Assembly (NCBI GenBank): GCA_947452785.1
Contig: CANGDZ010000005.1
Location: forward strand, 1 to 64,000
From: Comamonadaceae bacterium
Lineage (GTDB): Bacteria; Pseudomonadota; Gammaproteobacteria; Burkholderiales; Burkholderiaceae_C
Length of the DNA stretch: 64,000 nt
Direction of reading: 5' to 3'
Shown in pieces: positions 34,437-43,124 of this stretch (within the stretch, counting starts at the first letter, position 1; each line of letters opens with the position of its first letter). Position numbers and translations under genes: made by a program. The notes under the pieces are model-generated. The model made no database searches. It saw nothing but the letters and a program-made list of their open reading frames with translations, and was not told the origin of the DNA.

Positions 34437-35519
34437 ATGAAACTCAAACTTCCACGTGGACTTTTTTACACCCTGCTTGTCTTGGCACTGGCTGCTGTGA
34501 CGGCCTGGACCTTTCAGGCCCGCCTGAGCGTCTGGGTGGCGCAAAAAGTGTTGGCGCAGCGCTTGGCCATCAATTTGACGCAAGAGCTGCAAGACGGCTT
34601 GCATGTGGGCTTGTGTGGCGCGGGCTCCCCCTTTCCCGACGATAAACGCACCGGCCCCTGCACCCTGGTGGTGGCGGGCTCCAAATTGTTGGTCTTTGAC
34701 GCCGGCAATGCCGCCACCCGCAACCTGGGCAAGATGGGTGTGAGCCATGGGCAGATCGACGCGATTTTTCTGACCCATTTCCACTCCGATCATTTGGATG
34801 GTTTGGGTGAGTTGCTGCTCCAGCGCTGGATTTCGACGGGTAACGCCAAGCCGGTTCCGGTCTTCGGTCCCCCGGGTGTGCAACGCGTGGTGGCGGGTTT
34901 GCGCGAGGTCTACGCCCAAGACCAGAGTTACCGCGTGGCGCACCACGGCGAGGCTTTCGTGCCTTCATCTGGCTTTGGCGGTGAGGCCCGTCCTTTTGAG
35001 GTGCCCGCACCGCGCGATCTGGTGGTCTATCAAGAAGGTGGGGTGGAGGTGCGAGCCTTTGCCGTGGACCATGCGCCGGTGCATCCGGCCGTGGGTTATC
35101 GCATCAGCTACAAAGGCCGCACGGTGGTGCTCAGTGGTGACACGCGTGCCTCAGACGCGGTGCGCTTGCAAGCCAAAGGTGTGGATCTATTGGTGCACGA
35201 AGCCTTGTCCGAACCGCTGGTTCGCGTGATTGGGGATGCGGCTTTGCAAGCGGGCCGGCCCAATGTGAAGAAACTCATGTCCGACATCGTGGATTACCAC
35301 ACCTCACCCGAGCAGGCCGCGCAGGTGGCCCAAGACGCGCAGGTGGGCTACTTGCTGCTGAGCCACATTGCACCGCCTTTGCCCATACTGGGTATGGAAA
35401 AAGCCTTCTTGGGCGATGCCGGCTCGATTTACAAAGGCCCGATCCGCGTGGGGATCGATGGCGACTTCATCAGCTTGCCTGCAGATAGCAAAGAGATCCG
35501 GGTCAGCAAACGGTTTTGA
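34437..35519 (+). CDS. Membrane-anchored metallo-beta-lactamase-fold hydrolase
   Basis: A 360-residue protein with an N-terminal anchor (GLFYTLLVLALAAVTAWTF), so the catalytic domain should face the periplasm. The binuclear zinc motif HFHSDHLDG is at residues 114-122. Further ligands are likely in FAVDHAPVHPAVGYRI, VLSGDTRAS and LLLSHIAPP. This pattern resembles RNase Z-like/arylsulfatase AtsA-type members of the superfamily, which cleave phosphate or sulfate esters. It is coupled to the haloalkane dehalogenase gene in one short operon under operator A. The link with the sulfatases further along is inferred from shared operators. Confidence 0.8.
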   Translation: MKLKLPRGLFYTLLVLALAAVTAWTFQARLSVWVAQKVLAQRLAINLTQELQDGLHVGLCGAGSPFPDDKRTGPCTLVVAGSKLLVFDAGNAATRNLGKMGVSHGQIDAIFLTHFHSDHLDGLGELLLQRWISTGNAKPVPVFGPPGVQRVVAGLREVYAQDQSYRVAHHGEAFVPSSGFGGEARPFEVPAPRDLVVYQEGGVEVRAFAVDHAPVHPAVGYRISYKGRTVVLSGDTRASDAVRLQAKGVDLLVHEALSEPLVRVIGDAALQAGRPNVKKLMSDIVDYHTSPEQAAQVAQDAQVGYLLLSHIAPPLPILGMEKAFLGDAGSIYKGPIRVGIDGDFISLPADSKEIRVSKRF

Positions 35520-35537
35520 GCAAAGGCGCTTTGCGCA

Positions 35538-36797
35538 TCACGCCACAAAGATGCGTGCCAAGCGACCCATAGACGACCAATACAGGTCGCGCTGCCAGCC
35601 TGCGCTGGGGAACACCACCCCTTGCGTCAGGCCGCCTGAGCGCACACGCGCTTTTTCGTTGCCCGACACGATGTCCAGCACCACCACTTCTTCGCCCCAG
35701 CGGCGGTAATCGTTCAGCACCAATTCGCCGCTGTCGGGGTACACAATCATGTGGCTGGCGCAGCCAAAGCCCTGTTTTTGCCACAACGGCGCTAAGGCCG
35801 TTTGACCGTGTTCATCTTTCAATCGCCATGCGCGCAACACCCGATTTGCGGAGTCGTAAGCGATCACGGTGTTTGTTTTCAGGTCCACCAAGGGCGGGTT
35901 GGTGATGCTGCCATGGGGCAGGCCACTCACCGCCCAGGCTTGGTGATCTTGGGCGTCGCGCAGCGCCACGCGAATCAAGCGATTGGGTGTCGGGTTCAGG
36001 CCCGCGCCGATCATGCGCAAGCGGTAGTTGTGGTGTCCGTTGTCCATGAACCAGGCGTGCTCACCATCGATCACTGCATCCCAGCCGTAGGTCTGCGCTG
36101 TGCCCGCCACGTAGTCGTGCTGCCAGGCATCATCGTGCACCAGGGCCTGCATGTCGTCATGCCAGTGGTAACGAAACACCGAGCGCACGCCCACCACATA
36201 CACCGTGTTGCCCTGGCTGCTGAGCCGGGCAATCGACGGCTCGGGGCAGAGGGTGTCGGCACAGGCTCTTTGCAGATTCGGGGTCAGCACGGTCAGTTGA
36301 GCGGGTGTTTGATCAGAAAGATTTTTGGTCACAAGCAAGCCGTTGTCCAAAATCACAAACGAGTTGTAGGCCTGATCGATGGGCAAGGCGAAATGGGTAC
36401 GTACTTCGCAAGCCCGGCTCAAGCGGTGGGCATGTCGGCCATACACCACAAACAAGTCACCGTTGGCATGGATCGCCATGCCCCCGGGCCACATGGGGCC
36501 GCCGGGCAATCGTGGTGAAGCGCACAGGGTTTTGAGCGACAGCGGATCGATCAGCTCCACGCAAGCGGTGGTGGGCATACCCAGGTGTGCACGCAAGGCC
36601 GAATGGGTCAGCAAATACACCTGCCCCGGATCGCCCAAGACCGTCATGGTCGACAGCAAGGTGTTGCGCGTGGTGCAGGCCAAGCGTTCACCGGCTTGCA
36701 GGTTCAACCCCTTGGCGCCCCAGGGCTGCTGCAAGCGTTGCGGGCCCGCATCTTCCGCAGGCCAAGGACTGCGAAAGTAGCCTGAAGGAAAGGTCAT
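35538..36797 (-). CDS. Predicted beta-propeller-like protein of the sulfatase operon
   Basis: A protein of about 419 residues that I do not recognise as a named family. Repeated strand-turn blocks such as GGMAIHANGDLFVVYGRHAHRLS, YNSFVILDNGLLVTKNLSDQ and SHMIVYPDSGELVLNDYRRWGEEVVVLDIVSG resemble blades of a six- or seven-bladed propeller (SMP-30/PQQ-repeat-like). Such proteins often bind ligands or act as lactonases. No signal peptide is clear. ATG 36797 is preferred: it lies two bases after the sulfatase stop, while the track extension overlaps it. It is the last gene of the operon DsbA-like / DUF1145-like / sulfatase / propeller headed by operator B. Confidence 0.6.
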   Translation of the reverse strand: MTFPSGYFRSPWPAEDAGPQRLQQPWGAKGLNLQAGERLACTTRNTLLSTMTVLGDPGQVYLLTHSALRAHLGMPTTACVELIDPLSLKTLCASPRLPGGPMWPGGMAIHANGDLFVVYGRHAHRLSRACEVRTHFALPIDQAYNSFVILDNGLLVTKNLSDQTPAQLTVLTPNLQRACADTLCPEPSIARLSSQGNTVYVVGVRSVFRYHWHDDMQALVHDDAWQHDYVAGTAQTYGWDAVIDGEHAWFMDNGHHNYRLRMIGAGLNPTPNRLIRVALRDAQDHQAWAVSGLPHGSITNPPLVDLKTNTVIAYDSANRVLRAWRLKDEHGQTALAPLWQKQGFGCASHMIVYPDSGELVLNDYRRWGEEVVVLDIVSGNEKARVRSGGLTQGVVFPSAGWQRDLYWSSMGRLARIFVA

Positions 36798-36799
36798 CC

Positions 36800-38629
36800 T
36801 CACCCCTTGCGTTGACGCCGCCGCCAGACTGTCCACGTGCCGATCAACAGCAATAAGAAAGCCGCCATCCACGGGCCGTAGGTGGGCAACCAATAGTTCA
36901 GCGTCATGTTGATGGCCACTTGCATCACCGGGTTGTAGCCGTCGGGCACGGGCAGCACCCCATGGGCGTCGGCCCAGATTTGATAGTCTTTTTGCATGGC
37001 CGCAAATTCAGTGGGCAACTGTTGCTGCAGGTCGCGAGTCTCGCCGGGGTCGGCCACCACGTCGAACAAACGCCACTCACCGTTGCCCAAGGGCGGTAAA
37101 TTTTTCACCAGTTTCAGGGCTCCTTTGAAGAGTGCCGAATTGCCCGACAACTCGTAGCCCAAAATTTCATCGGCACGCCGCAGTGCTTCGTTGCTCCCTT
37201 GCAAAGCCGCGCGCAGGCTGTGCCCCGCCATGGTCTCGACGGGCTGGCCCTTGTAGAGGTCTGCAGGGCGTGCAATGCCCGCCATTTCAAGCAAGGTGGG
37301 GGCGATGTCGGTCACATGGGTCAGACCGGCATAAATGGCTTGGGTGCTTTGCACACCGGCACCGGCAATGAACATCGGCACGCGAATGCCCCCTTCATTG
37401 GCAAAGAACTTGAAGCCGTTCATGGGGCTGTTGGAGGCGCTGGCCCAACTCGGGCCTTGAATGCTGTAGGCCCCAGGACTGCCCAAGCGATCGATGTCTT
37501 GGGTGTATTGGGTCCAGAGCCAAGGCTGCGCCATTTTGTAGTCCGAGCCCTCGGCCCCGTTGTCCGACAGAAAGACAAACACCGTGTGGTCATATTGCCC
37601 CGTGGCTTTGAGGTGTGCGACCAGTCGCCCCACGTGGTGGTCCATGGCTTCGGCCATGGCCGCATAGACCTCCATGCGCCGGGCTTCATAACGCTGGGAT
37701 TGCGGATCTTGCGCGGCCCAATCGAGGGTGGTGGGCAGGGTGGCCATGGAGGTGTTGGCCGGCACCAGACCCAAGGCGGCGGCGCGGTCTCGGCGAGCCT
37801 GGCGCAAGGCGGTCCAGCCTTGGTCGTAGCGGCCTTTGTATTTGGCAATGAACTCGGCGGGCGCTTGCACAGGCACATGGTTGGCTTGAAAACCGACATA
37901 GGCCAGAAAGGGTTTGGCGCTGGCTCGGTCTTGGTCCAGGTAGCCGATCATCCGATCAACAAAGTATTCGGACGAATAAAATTTCTGGGGCATGACGGCG
38001 CTGCGGCCATCCTCGAACCAATACGACTTGTCGTTGTGGGGCAGGTAGCGTTGCGCGGGGTCCCAGTTGTCAGAGCCTGTGTCGCCCTGCACGATGGAGC
38101 GGTCAAATCCGCGCTGCGGCGGCAGGTTGCTGGGCTCGGAGCCGACGTTCCATTTGCCGGTGACGTAGGTGCGATAGCCGTTGTCTTTCAACAAGCTCGA
38201 TACCGTCACCACCCTTTGACTCAGTGAGCCTTGATAGGCGGGGCTGCTCATATGAGCGCGCGGGGTGCTCTCGCGCAAATTGCCGATGCCTGCGCGGTGA
38301 CTTTCCACGCCAGTGAGCAACATGGAGCGGGTGGGGGAACACGACGCAGCCGTGTGGAAGTTAGAAAAGCGCACGCCCCTTTGCGCCAAGGCGTCCAAGT
38401 TGGGTGTGGCGATCTCGCCGCCAAAAGCCCCCAAGTCGCTGAAGCCCCAATCGTCGGCCACCAAAATCACGATGTTGGGTGGTGGGCCTTTCGGGGTACT
38501 CGGTGAACTTGTTGCCGCAGGCGTGCTCAACGTAGCCGCCAAGCTGATGCCAGCGCTCAGGCACAGGGCAACGCATGCGATCAGTGGCTTGTGCCACTGC
38601 GCTGTTGGGGGGGAATTGCGTTCAGTCAT
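36800..38629 (-). CDS. Sulfatase (arylsulfatase, alkaline-phosphatase fold)
   Basis: A type I sulfatase of 609 residues. The N-terminal metal-binding ILVADDWGFSDLG (Asp pair about 59-60) is followed by the formylglycine motif CSPTR (Cys about 97) in AASCSPTRSMLLTG, then GKWN and the metal-binding FVFLSDNGAEG. A signal-like N-terminus (IACVALCLSAGISLAATL) and a C-terminal helix (WMAAFLLLLIGTWTVW, basic tail) indicate a periplasmic enzyme anchored at its C-terminus. The track starts at 38698; ATG 38629 overlaps the upstream gene's stop by eight bases and is better. Activity needs oxidation of Cys to formylglycine, presumably by the enzyme encoded at 48385-49431. The sulfated substrate is unknown. 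Confidence 0.92.
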   Translation of the reverse strand: MTERNSPPTAQWHKPLIACVALCLSAGISLAATLSTPAATSSPSTPKGPPPNIVILVADDWGFSDLGAFGGEIATPNLDALAQRGVRFSNFHTAASCSPTRSMLLTGVESHRAGIGNLRESTPRAHMSSPAYQGSLSQRVVTVSSLLKDNGYRTYVTGKWNVGSEPSNLPPQRGFDRSIVQGDTGSDNWDPAQRYLPHNDKSYWFEDGRSAVMPQKFYSSEYFVDRMIGYLDQDRASAKPFLAYVGFQANHVPVQAPAEFIAKYKGRYDQGWTALRQARRDRAAALGLVPANTSMATLPTTLDWAAQDPQSQRYEARRMEVYAAMAEAMDHHVGRLVAHLKATGQYDHTVFVFLSDNGAEGSDYKMAQPWLWTQYTQDIDRLGSPGAYSIQGPSWASASNSPMNGFKFFANEGGIRVPMFIAGAGVQSTQAIYAGLTHVTDIAPTLLEMAGIARPADLYKGQPVETMAGHSLRAALQGSNEALRRADEILGYELSGNSALFKGALKLVKNLPPLGNGEWRLFDVVADPGETRDLQQQLPTEFAAMQKDYQIWADAHGVLPVPDGYNPVMQVAINMTLNYWLPTYGPWMAAFLLLLIGTWTVWRRRQRKG

Positions 38630-38921
38630 GCGCCACCTCCGTCGCCGAAGCGGCAGCGTGCGCTGCATCGGCCAAAGGCTTCCAATGCAGCAAACCAAAC
38701 AGCAGCGTCAGCAGCACACTGATGGCCAAAGGCCCTGGGTACAAGCGCACATGCTTGAAGACAAAGAGCAACTCCGCCACATGAATGCTCAACAAAATCA
38801 AAGCCGCGCGTGTGGCATCAAAGGGCAAAGCCAAAGCCTCTGGCCACAGGGCGTTGCACAGCCCCAGGCCGAGCAGGGCCAAGCAGCCCAATTTAGAAAT
38901 CCAGATGACAAAGGGGTTCAT
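38622..38921 (-). CDS. Small membrane protein, DUF1145-like
   Basis: A 99-residue protein with three likely membrane helices (FVIWISKLGCLALLGLGLCNAL, RAALILLSIHVAELLFVFKHV, GPLAISVLLTLLFGLLHW). The VRLYPGPLA...LLFGLLHW pattern suggests the DUF1145 family, function unknown. It overlaps the sulfatase start by eight bases (ATGACTGA), so translation of the two is coupled. It lies 33 bases downstream of the DsbA-like gene. Confidence 0.7.
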   Translation of the reverse strand: MNPFVIWISKLGCLALLGLGLCNALWPEALALPFDATRAALILLSIHVAELLFVFKHVRLYPGPLAISVLLTLLFGLLHWKPLADAAHAAASATEVAHD

Positions 38922-38954
38922 GGTGATCGTTTCTTTGGAAAGTGATTGTTTGGT

Positions 38955-40250
38955 TCAGGTGCTGGCGTTCTGGCGCATGGCCAGTTCCACCGCCTCCATG
39001 CGGTCTTGCCCCCAGACCGCAGTGTCGCCCACCTTGAAGCTGGGCACGCCCCACAGGCCTAGGTCCAGCATCTCGACGCGGTTGGCCTCGGCGGTCAAAC
39101 GCCAAGTCTCTTCTTGCAATGCGGCGCAGACCGCAGGCCAGGCCAGGCCGGCACGGCTGGTGATCTGGCGCAGCCCTTTATCGCTGCCGGCGTCCAGACC
39201 TTCGGCCCAGACCCCTTGCATGAACGACAGCACATAGGCCTGGCCTACGCCTTGGGCCTCGGCCAGCGGCATCAGCGACAGGCCGCGTTCGGTGGGTTTG
39301 CCCACGGGGTCGCACACACGGCCAAACGGCACATGCAAACGCCGAGCTTCGCGCGCTGCATCCTGGCTGATGTACATGCGCTTGTTCTTGGGCACCGCCA
39401 GCCCGCGCATGACCATGGGCAGGACATAGCGCAGCCTGACCTGTATGTTCGTGCCCTGCGTCAGGGCAAACAGGCGGTGCGCTGCAATCGCCGAGTAAGG
39501 GCTGCGAAACGAAAAGAAAAAATCCACGCAGGTGCCGGGCGCGGCTTGCGGCCACTGGGTTGCCGCTTCGGGTGCGAACATCCAGCCCGTGGTGCCCGTG
39601 TGGGCAGCGCCCAAAGCCTGTAGACGTTCTTCCAGGTAGTGCAGCCGGTCCAAGCCCCAGTACCACTCGCCAGCGCAGTACAGCATGGCGCCGTTGTAGT
39701 GACCTAAGCGCTGGCGCAAAGCGTTGGACGCGGCGAGGTGCGTTTGCAGTTGCGTGCTGCTGGCCCAGGGCAAAGCTTGTAAAGATGGTGGCATGGCGCC
39801 GGGGTTCCACAGACCGTGCACCAAGGCGGGGCTGTGGGTTTCAAATTGCTGCGACGCGATGAGGTGCACCAACTGGGCGCTGTGCTGCTCAAGTTGGAGC
39901 GGATCGGGTTGCTGGCCTCGGTCCATAAAATCCAAACCATGGCGTTGGGCCAACCAGGCAGCATCTTTGCGGCTGTAGGCGATCAGGCGCTCGCGGTCGG
40001 GTGCAGCGTCGTCAGCCGGTGGGCTGACCAGATGCGCCACGATATCGATGTCGTAACGCTGGCTCAGTTGCAGCAAACATTGCACCATCAGGGCGGAGTA
40101 GGGGTCGTCGGCTTGATGAAAGTAATGCACCTGGTGCCGCTCGCCGTGTTGCTTGCGGCGGCGTTCTGCACTGAGGCGTTGCCCTGCCAATCGTTGCGGC
40201 GAGAGCCACCAGGCGGTGATGGCGGGCATGAGCAGACTTTTCAAGGACAT
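38955..40250 (-). CDS. Tandem DsbA/HCCA-isomerase-type thioredoxin-fold protein
   Basis: A 431-residue protein with two copies of the DsbA-like (2-hydroxychromene-2-carboxylate isomerase/GST kappa) fold. The first begins HYFHQADDPYSALMVQCL (about residue 40). The second begins VDFFFSFRSPYSAIAAHRLFAL (about residue 240) and ends with WGVPSFKVGDTAVWGQDRMEAVE, the usual cis-Pro VPSF segment. In both, the redox CxxC is replaced by DPYSA or SPYSA, as in isomerases that use glutathione instead. It may isomerise or conjugate an aromatic or unsaturated substrate. It is first in the sulfatase-1 operon, with operator B 60 bases upstream. Start M at 40250 chosen over the track M six codons earlier. Confidence 0.8.
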   Translation of the reverse strand: MSLKSLLMPAITAWWLSPQRLAGQRLSAERRRKQHGERHQVHYFHQADDPYSALMVQCLLQLSQRYDIDIVAHLVSPPADDAAPDRERLIAYSRKDAAWLAQRHGLDFMDRGQQPDPLQLEQHSAQLVHLIASQQFETHSPALVHGLWNPGAMPPSLQALPWASSTQLQTHLAASNALRQRLGHYNGAMLYCAGEWYWGLDRLHYLEERLQALGAAHTGTTGWMFAPEAATQWPQAAPGTCVDFFFSFRSPYSAIAAHRLFALTQGTNIQVRLRYVLPMVMRGLAVPKNKRMYISQDAAREARRLHVPFGRVCDPVGKPTERGLSLMPLAEAQGVGQAYVLSFMQGVWAEGLDAGSDKGLRQITSRAGLAWPAVCAALQEETWRLTAEANRVEMLDLGLWGVPSFKVGDTAVWGQDRMEAVELAMRQNAST

Positions 40251-40310
40251 CGCAAATTCGTTGGGCAATCAAGGCGCAAACTGAAAGGCTGGCATCCGCC
40301 AGGTGAGGGT

Positions 40311-40328
40311 CAAAACACAAGTGTATTG
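40311..40328. promoter_or_regulatory. Shared palindromic operator, copy B
   Basis: CAAAACACAAGTGTATTG, an 8-2-8 palindrome with one mismatch, lies in the divergent spacer between the DsbA-like/sulfatase operon (minus) and the SDR gene (plus). It is the same motif as at 33456 and 50981. Confidence 0.75.
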
Positions 40329-40443
40329 TTTGTGCACAATGTAGCATGGTCCCTGACGCCCTCGCTCAGGGTTTTCGCTATTGAGGTGCGGGTCTTTGCG
40401 ATTAGACACACAGGGTCATGGCCAGGCACCAAGGAGAATTTTC

Positions 40444-41235
40444 TTGTCCAAAAAAATCTTGATCACCGGCGCTGGTACCGGCATAGGGCGTGATGCCGCT
40501 TTCGCTTTGGCGGCACGTGGCCACCAGGTCTGGGCCACGACGTTCGACGCTGCGCAAGCCGAGGCTTTACTGAGCGATGTGACGGCGAAGGCTTTGTCGA
40601 TTCAGGTGTTCAAACTCGACATCACCTGCGAAGCCGACCGGGCCTTGGTGGTGCCCTTGGAATTGGATGTGCTGATCAACAACGCGGGCGTGGGCGAATC
40701 CGGGGCGCTGGCCGAAGTGCCCCTGGACCGCGTGCGCCACGCTTTTGAGGTCAATGTCTTTGCCACCTTGGCGCTGACGCAGACGGTGCTGCGCGGTATG
40801 GTGGCGCGCGAGCGGGGCACGGTGCTCTTGGTCAGCTCGATTGCGGGCCGCATTCCCGTGCCATTTTTGATGCCTTACGGCATGACCAAATTTGCCCTGT
40901 CAGCCGCCGGCGCCGGTTTGCGCACCGAAATGGACCGCTTGCACAAAAACATCCACATCGCATTGATTGAGCCGGGTGCGATTCACACCGGCTTCAACCA
41001 GGCCATGACCTCACGCAAATACGACTGGATGAATGAACATTCGTATTTTTGGCCCTTGCGCGAGCGCTTGAAGGCGGAAGAAAAACGCAGCTTTGATTTT
41101 CTGGAAGCACGTGACACCCGATCCATCGTCGCGCAAATCGTCAAAGCGGCTGAAGCCCGCAGACCGCGCTTGCGCTATGTGGCGCCCAGGATTCAAGGAT
41201 GGCTGGTTCGTTTGGCGAGGATTTTTGGCGTGTGA
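40444..41235 (+). CDS. Short-chain dehydrogenase/reductase
   Basis: A 263-residue SDR that oxidises or reduces an alcohol/carbonyl with NAD(P). The cofactor motif TGAGTGIG is at about residues 8-15, NNAGVGESG follows, the catalytic Ser is in LLVSSIAGRIP and Tyr/Lys in PYGMTKFAL (about 145 and 149). The start is TTG at 40444: AAGGAG (40431-40436) stands seven bases upstream, and the reading begins LSKKILITGAG, whereas the track's earlier start adds unrelated residues. It faces the DsbA-like operon across operator B. Substrate unknown; the SIEPGAIHTGF-like region is common in broad-range members. Confidence 0.85.
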   Translation: MSKKILITGAGTGIGRDAAFALAARGHQVWATTFDAAQAEALLSDVTAKALSIQVFKLDITCEADRALVVPLELDVLINNAGVGESGALAEVPLDRVRHAFEVNVFATLALTQTVLRGMVARERGTVLLVSSIAGRIPVPFLMPYGMTKFALSAAGAGLRTEMDRLHKNIHIALIEPGAIHTGFNQAMTSRKYDWMNEHSYFWPLRERLKAEEKRSFDFLEARDTRSIVAQIVKAAEARRPRLRYVAPRIQGWLVRLARIFGV

Positions 41236-41282
41236 ACCTGAGAGGTTGAGTGGCGCCAAACAGGCCAAGGCCTGCGCCCGGT

Positions 41283-42308
41283 TCAATCTTTGAACAACAC
41301 CTCGCAGCCCGTGCCGAGCAGCCATTGATCCACGCGCTGGCGTTCGCTGAGCTCCAGGGCTTGGTAGTCACGCCGCAGCCACGTCCAGCACTTGGCTTGG
41401 TAAGAAAATACTTGCTGTGTCCACGCTTGTCCATCCACTGCGGCGGTGAACTCGGCTTGGCCTGCCTGCAAGGCTTGGGCATTGGCTACCAGCAAGGGCG
41501 CATACAGGCGGCCCACCTCGTGCAGCAAAGCCAACAGGGTGGCAGGCAAATCATCGCCTGCAAGCCAATCGGTATCCGTGACCTCGATGCCTGAGAGGTC
41601 TTCGGTCACGGCCACCCAACCGCACACCCGAGGCGCCAGCGCAACGGCCACCGCCATGGGCGTCGGGTCAAACTGCACCAGTTGGGTAAGTTGTCCATAA
41701 AAGCCAAAATCACAAGCGCCGGGCCGAGAGCCCATCATGAAGGGGTGCTCGCGCAAATGGGCCTCCATGGTTTGCAACACACGCTGATAACCGGCTTCAA
41801 TGATCGGTGTGGTCTGGGGGTTGGAGCCCACATAACGCAAGCGCTCGATCTGTCGTGTAGACACCAATTGGGCGTAGTGCTGCAACTGTTCATCGCTGGC
41901 CAAAGGCTGCAGCCAGGTGGCCAAGATGCGAGCCGCTTTATCGATGTCAGTGGCATAGGACCAACGGTAATGGAACATGGCCTTGGTCAGCCATTCATCG
42001 GCAAAGTCTTCCAGCAGTGCATCTATAAAGGCCAAAGCGGGCGAAGGCGGGATCACGCTGCGCCCAGAAAATTCGTTTTCGAAGCGGTGAATCAAGGGGG
42101 TTGAGTCCGTCACCGCCTGCACTTGGCCCTGCGCATCGGGCAGGTAAAACGTGGGCAGCAGGTGGGGCTTGGCGCGGGGCAGGCCGGGCGCTCCGTTGCT
42201 GGACGGAATCAACTGAAAAGGAATGCGGCGGTAACGCAGCAGCGCCGCCATCTTGCGGGTGTAGGGCGAGCCGGGCACGCCGCTCAGGCGCAATGGGTGT
42301 GCAGTCAC
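41283..42308 (-). CDS. Glutathione S-transferase family protein
   Basis: A 341-residue protein with an N-terminal thioredoxin-fold domain (LSGVPGSPYTRKMAALLRYRRIPFQLI; PTFYLPDAQGQVQAVTDSTPLIHRFE, the glutathione-binding TDST/PLI segment) and a long helical C-terminal domain. It is longer than a typical GST (about 200-240), as in a subgroup of bacterial GST-like proteins of unknown substrate. The SPYT motif may supply a serine for glutathione activation. It lies 15 bases downstream of a TetR gene on the same strand, so the regulator and GST form an operon. Confidence 0.8.
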   Translation of the reverse strand: MTAHPLRLSGVPGSPYTRKMAALLRYRRIPFQLIPSSNGAPGLPRAKPHLLPTFYLPDAQGQVQAVTDSTPLIHRFENEFSGRSVIPPSPALAFIDALLEDFADEWLTKAMFHYRWSYATDIDKAARILATWLQPLASDEQLQHYAQLVSTRQIERLRYVGSNPQTTPIIEAGYQRVLQTMEAHLREHPFMMGSRPGACDFGFYGQLTQLVQFDPTPMAVAVALAPRVCGWVAVTEDLSGIEVTDTDWLAGDDLPATLLALLHEVGRLYAPLLVANAQALQAGQAEFTAAVDGQAWTQQVFSYQAKCWTWLRRDYQALELSERQRVDQWLLGTGCEVLFKD

Positions 42309-42323
42309 AGTCGAGTCCTTGCT

Positions 42324-42962
42324 TTAACGAGAGGCGGGATGCGATGCCATCAGGGACTGCACCGTCATCAACACCACGGCTTTGGCTTTACCGGGCGACA
42401 GGCCTTGCAAGCTGCGCAAACGCATCCAGGTTTCCAAGCTCACCAGCATGGACAAGCCTTCAAAAAATACGCGGTCCTCGACATACGCCGCGGGCAGCAG
42501 CCAGGCCAGAATGTCTTTCTCAATCTTCACCCGGCGATTGACCTGCTGCAGGATGTACTCGGAGTCATGCATGTGCAATTGCGCCGCAATGTGATACGGC
42601 GCTAAGCGATCAAAAATATCGCAACGCCGCTCAATGCTTTCAACCAAGCGGTCCGACCACAGCGTGGCTTTCAAATGCTTGTTGACCAAGGGCATCATCA
42701 ACTCGTCCAAGCGTTGCGTGATCTCGCGGTACAGCGTTTCCATGTCGTCGAAATGGCGAAACACGGTGCGCAACCCCACTTGGGCGTGTGTGGCGATTTG
42801 CTCGGCCGTGGGTGAGGGATGGCCACGGCCAATCAAATCAATGAAAGCGGTGACAATGACTTGACGCGTTTTAATGCTGCGATGATGGCGACCGTCGATC
42901 GCCACGGCATCCGGCTCAGCGGTTGTCATTTTTGTGAATACTTTAGAAGCTGTTTTTACCAT
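42324..42962 (-). CDS. TetR-family transcriptional regulator (upstream of GST)
   Basis: A 212-residue TetR repressor. The helix-turn-helix is in PTAEQIATHAQVGLRTVFRHFDDMETLYREI (about residues 50-80), and the rest is the helical ligand-binding part. Divergent to an outer-membrane channel gene across a 162-base spacer with repeat motifs (43037-43081), and cotranscribed with the GST gene. It is one of two candidates for binding the shared palindrome at 33456, 40311 and 50981. No copy of that palindrome is in its own promoter. Confidence 0.9.
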   Translation of the reverse strand: MVKTASKVFTKMTTAEPDAVAIDGRHHRSIKTRQVIVTAFIDLIGRGHPSPTAEQIATHAQVGLRTVFRHFDDMETLYREITQRLDELMMPLVNKHLKATLWSDRLVESIERRCDIFDRLAPYHIAAQLHMHDSEYILQQVNRRVKIEKDILAWLLPAAYVEDRVFFEGLSMLVSLETWMRLRSLQGLSPGKAKAVVLMTVQSLMASHPASR

Positions 42963-43036
42963 GAGCAGATTGTCCTTGATGACGCTGCACGGCGATCGAA
43001 TGCAACGCGGGGTTCAGCACGGCATACTTGGACTGG

Positions 43037-43081
43037 CTAGTGTTTCTCCCTAGTGTCAAATTATGAAAAACAAATGACACT
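43037..43081. promoter_or_regulatory. Repeat cluster in tetR / outer-membrane channel spacer
   Basis: CTAGTGT occurs twice (43037-43043 and 43050-43056). The second copy runs into AGTGTCA (43052-43058), which has an inverted partner TGACACT at 43075-43081. The arrangement suggests binding by the adjacent TetR protein, but spacing (16 bases between the 7-base arms) is longer than for a simple TetR operator. Confidence 0.45.
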
Positions 43082-43124
43082 GAGTATGTCAGTAAATCAT
43101 AACTCTATACCCCCGAGGATTCCT

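Noticed and set aside
41261-41274. CAGGCC-AA-GGCCTG palindrome between SDR and GST genes as a terminator
   Set aside because: The loop is too short and there is no T tract in either direction.
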